From: Chitinophagaceae bacterium
GTDB lineage: Bacteria; Bacteroidota; Bacteroidia; Chitinophagales; Chitinophagaceae
Direction: 5' to 3'
DNA length: 64,000 bases
Assembly (NCBI GenBank): GCA_027489035.1
Contig: JAIYAN010000012.1
Coordinates: 62,001-126,000 of the forward strand
In this document: piece by piece, positions 61,751 to 64,000 of the stretch
Layout of the letters: each line of letters begins with the position of its first letter
Position numbering within the stretch: position 1 is the first letter of the stretch
Notes under the pieces: model-generated
What the model was told of the DNA's origin: nothing
Databases searched by the model: none
The model's input: only the letters and a program-made list of their open reading frames with translations
Position numbers and translations under genes: made by a program

Positions 61751-63196
61751 TTAATTTAGTTTTTCTTCTAGTAAACGTTGTACCAATTGCATATCCGCTT
61801 TTCCTTTGCTGCGTTTTTTTACATCGCCAGAAAATAATCCAATAAGTCCTTTTTTCCCAGATTTATATTCTTTCACTTTATCTGGCATTGAAGCGAGGGT
61901 TTCTTCTACCCAAATTTCAATTGCATTTTCATCTTTTTCCTGAAACAAATTTAATTCGGTTGCCACTTCAAATGCAGATAGCGACTTGTTTTCAATCATT
62001 GCATTCATAATTCTTCCTGAAGCATTATTGAAATTGATTTTTCCGGCTTCTACAAAGCTTATTAAATCGGCAATTTTTTCAACAGAAAGTGGAAATTGAT
62101 GTAACGATAAATTATGTTCTTTACAAAACTGTTTCAACGGCCCAATCATCCAATTTGCAACAGCTTTATAATGTTTGGTATGTTTGATGATGCTTTCAAA
62201 ATATTCGATGTCTTCTTTTTCATTGCAAATCGTTTGTGCATCGTAATCAGACAATTGATATAATGACATGAAATCTGCCTTTATTTGTTCGGGTAATTTG
62301 GGCAGATTTGATTTTATATGGTTGATGTAATTTTCAGTAACGATAAATGGAGGCAAATCTGGCTCCGGAAAATAGCGGTAATCTTCTGCATCTTCTTTGC
62401 TTCTCAACGAGAAGGTGCTGTTTTTATCCGCATCATAACTTCTTGTTTCCTGTATAATGTCTTGGCCATTTTCGGTTAAAGCAATCAATCGTTCAAACTC
62501 AATTTCGATGGCTTTTTTTACATTGCGAATGCTGTTTAGATTTTTTACTTCTACCCGCTTTCCGAGTGTGGTAGCTCCAATTGGTCGAACAGAAATATTG
62601 GCATCACAACGCATGCTTCCTTCTTCCATATTTCCATCGCAAACATCCAGCCATCGAACCAGTTTTCGCAGTTCGGTTAAAAAAGTAAACGCATCATCAG
62701 CGCTATGTATCACAGGCTCCGTAACGATTTCCAAAAGTGGCACACCAGCCCTGTTTAAATCTATGCAGGTATAATTATCGTCAATATCATGAATGCTTTT
62801 TCCCGCATCTTCTTCAATATGTATTCTGTTGAGGATGATATTTTTTTCCCCTTGAGCGCTGGAAATGCTAAGAAATCCGTTTTTACAAATCGGAGCGGAA
62901 TGCTGACTGATTTGATAGCCTTTTGGCAAATCGGGATAGAAATAATTTTTTCGGGCGAAATAATTTTTGCGTTCAATGTCACAATTCAATGCAAGTCCTA
63001 ACTTAACCGCCAATTCAATTGCTTTCTCGTTTAGTTTTGGCAGCGTGCCCGGATGCGCCAATGAAATTGGACTAACCTGCGTATTGGGCATACCGCCAAA
63101 AGAAGCACTATCGCTACAAAAAAGTTTCGTTTTTGTCATCAGCTGAGCATGCACTTCCAACCCAACCACTAATTCGTATTTACTAGTATTGCTCAA
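61751..63196 (-). CDS. gatB: Asp-tRNA(Asn)/Glu-tRNA(Gln) amidotransferase subunit B
   Basis: A 481-residue GatB. Signatures: YELVVGLEVHAQLMTKTKLFCSD (split: YELVVGLEVHAQL, then MTKTKLFCSD), HPGTLPKLNEKA, the GVPLLEIVTEP segment, MEEGSMRCDANISVRP and EVKNLNSIRNVKKAIEIE, then the YqeY-like helical tail needed for tRNA binding. It converts mischarged Glu-tRNA(Gln) or Asp-tRNA(Asn) with GatA and GatC, which are not in the window. First gene of the gatB-tlpA-TMTC transcript, divergent from umuD. Confidence 0.96.
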   Translation of the reverse strand: MSNTSKYELVVGLEVHAQLMTKTKLFCSDSASFGGMPNTQVSPISLAHPGTLPKLNEKAIELAVKLGLALNCDIERKNYFARKNYFYPDLPKGYQISQHSAPICKNGFLSISSAQGEKNIILNRIHIEEDAGKSIHDIDDNYTCIDLNRAGVPLLEIVTEPVIHSADDAFTFLTELRKLVRWLDVCDGNMEEGSMRCDANISVRPIGATTLGKRVEVKNLNSIRNVKKAIEIEFERLIALTENGQDIIQETRSYDADKNSTFSLRSKEDAEDYRYFPEPDLPPFIVTENYINHIKSNLPKLPEQIKADFMSLYQLSDYDAQTICNEKEDIEYFESIIKHTKHYKAVANWMIGPLKQFCKEHNLSLHQFPLSVEKIADLISFVEAGKINFNNASGRIMNAMIENKSLSAFEVATELNLFQEKDENAIEIWVEETLASMPDKVKEYKSGKKGLIGLFSGDVKKRSKGKADMQLVQRLLEEKLN

Positions 63197-63300
63197 AGCT
63201 GAATGATTAATTAAGAAATTAAAAATAGTTAAATATCACCAAAAGCAACTATTCTTATAAATCATCGACTAAAAAAATTGGCAATTATTTATTTTTAAAA

Positions 63301-63338
63301 ACTAAATAATTTAGCTTATTATTGCTAATAAATTTAGT
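63301..63338. promoter_or_regulatory. Nested palindrome upstream of umuD, candidate SOS operator
   Basis: ACTAAAT (63301-63307) and ATTTAGT (63332-63338) are inverse complements flanking an inner TTAGC-N8-GCTAA (63311-63328). The site lies 18-55 bp before the umuD ATG, where a LexA-like repressor would block transcription. No other gene here shares it, so assignment to LexA is inference. Confidence 0.45.
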
Positions 63339-63355
63339 AAACCAAACATATTTTT

Positions 63356-63790
63356 ATGGAAATAGAACAATTTTTTTCTGCCGGATATCAGGGCAGTAAA
63401 TCATTTAAGCAGTTGGACGTACCCAATGCAAACGCCACAGGTTTTGGTGCGCCAACCGATGATTACATGGACAAGGGTGTTGATTTGAATGAGCAATTGA
63501 TTCGAAACAAGCCTGCCACATTTTTTATGCGTGTACAGGGAAACAGCATGGTCAATGCGTCTATTCATGATGGTGATATTGTCATTGTAGATCGAAGCAT
63601 TAAGCCTCAAAGTGGAAAGGTGATTATTGCGGTGGTTGACGGCGAGATGCTTATTCGACGATTTGAGAAAACCATTAATAAAATTCGCCTTATTCCCGAA
63701 ACGCCAAAACTATCCCCAATGGAAATAAGCGAGTATGCCGATTTTAGCATTTGGGGCGTGGTAACGTATGTGATAAAACAATTTTCTTAG
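63356..63790 (+). CDS. umuD: UmuD-like autoproteolytic subunit of DNA polymerase V
   Basis: A 144-residue S24 family protein. The expected cleavage bond is in NATGFGAPTDDY (Thr28-Gly29). Ser64 in VQGNSMVNASIHDGDIVIVD is the nucleophile. The general-base lysine of E. coli UmuD (Lys97 in GEFTVKK) aligns at the same spacing (+37 from the serine) with Arg101 in GEMLIRRFEK, so the catalytic dyad seems changed. In the SOS response, UmuD is cleaved with RecA help and joins UmuC for translesion synthesis. umuC follows 22 bp later. A nested palindrome lies upstream. Confidence 0.9.
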   Translation: MEIEQFFSAGYQGSKSFKQLDVPNANATGFGAPTDDYMDKGVDLNEQLIRNKPATFFMRVQGNSMVNASIHDGDIVIVDRSIKPQSGKVIIAVVDGEMLIRRFEKTINKIRLIPETPKLSPMEISEYADFSIWGVVTYVIKQFS

Positions 63791-63812
63791 GTGTTGTAAA
63801 CGTATAATTTGT

Positions 63813-64000
63813 ATGAAGGCAATTGTTGATTGCAACAGTTTTTACGCTTCCTGCGAAAGACTGTTTAAGCCCGCTTTAAATGGAAAGCCTGTAGTGGTGC
63901 TCAGTAACAACGATGGCTGTATTGTTTCCAGAACAGATGAAGCCAAAGCGTTGGGCATTCAAATGGCAGGGCCTTATTATCAAAACAAAGCGGAAATTTT
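63813..64000 (+). CDS. umuC: DNA polymerase V catalytic subunit UmuC, N-terminal part (cut by window edge)
   Basis: The first 62 codons of a Y-family polymerase, beginning MKAIVDCNSFYASCERLFKP and continuing PVVVLSNNDGCIVSRTDEAK. The catalytic Asp6 and the FYASCE motif bind Mg2+ and the incoming nucleotide, and SNNDGCIVSR is the UmuC-subfamily signature that separates it from DinB. It follows umuD by 22 bp and forms the polV pair with it. The gene runs off the right edge. Confidence 0.93.
   Translation, partial: MKAIVDCNSFYASCERLFKPALNGKPVVVLSNNDGCIVSRTDEAKALGIQMAGPYYQNKAEI

Noticed and set aside
1..64000. tRNA, rRNA, riboswitch or tmRNA genes
   Set aside because: Searched the gaps by eye for T-loop GTTCGA-type and other signatures; none was convincing. 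A covariance-model scan would be decisive.

Overview
The window looks like chromosome from a low-GC Bacteroidetes bacterium, most likely of the Chitinophagaceae type. The evidence is the SusC/SusD pair, the gliding lipoprotein GldH, C-terminal secretion signals of the type IX (T9SS) kind on large secreted proteins, DUF5606 and DUF6089 proteins, an S46 dipeptidyl-peptidase, weak or absent Shine-Dalgarno sequences, and TAnnTTTG-type -7 promoter boxes. No rRNA, tRNA or CRISPR array was seen.

Layout. 0-14.5 kb is mostly housekeeping: the end of typA, a deoxyhypusine-synthase-like protein, a PAP2-like membrane protein, rpoN (sigma-54), an AI-2E transporter, a radical SAM/SPASM enzyme, a metal block (MerC, SCO, Fur-family repressor), an M3 peptidase, DUF5606 and a TonB-type outer-membrane barrel. 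14.5-26.2 kb is the most accessory-looking part: two XRE regulators, a TIR/deoxyribosyltransferase-like protein, three proteins with the Fibrobacter succinogenes major paralogous (FISUMP) domain, several secreted or lipoprotein orphans, a DUF4143 ATPase and two sets of triplicated repeats. The core genes for inositol-monophosphatase and ThiL sit inside it. 26.6-39.8 kb holds an S41 protease, a nitrilase, DUF2911, asnB, DUF6089, gldH, yicC, a DPP7-like peptidase, a GH3-LysE-mtgA operon and a NadR-kinase-like ATPase. 39.8-41 kb is a RAYT transposase embedded in its REP/REPIN palindromes. 41-51.8 kb holds an orphan 2-oxoacid:ferredoxin oxidoreductase beta subunit, a giant S8 protease with six repeated modules, an SLC13 transporter, a lamin-tail protein and asd. 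52.2-57.9 kb is a susC-susD-lipoprotein operon with no linked glycosidase. 58.4-63.2 kb is a gatB-tlpA-TMTC-like operon, and the right edge is umuD with the start of umuC.

Intergenic DNA is unusually structured. At least five dispersed repeat families can be seen: REP/REPIN palindromes around the RAYT; a second REP (CCCACGGTTTCAACCGTGGG) at two distant sites; GC-rich palindromes pressed against gene 3' ends; composite elements built from degenerate 9-bp repeats plus a GTTGGTG/CACCAA hairpin and a GGGTTGAA/TTCAACCC palindrome at seven loci; and a GAAAATGAGAnCGAGAGCGA family triplicated at 14.5 and 24.6 kb.

The strongest candidates for undescribed biology are the XRE / TIR-like / FISUMP module with its mosaic FISUMP-MORN-zinc-finger relatives, the composite 9-bp repeat family, and a UmuD whose catalytic lysine position is arginine. 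All functional claims rest on reading motifs by eye; no database search was run.
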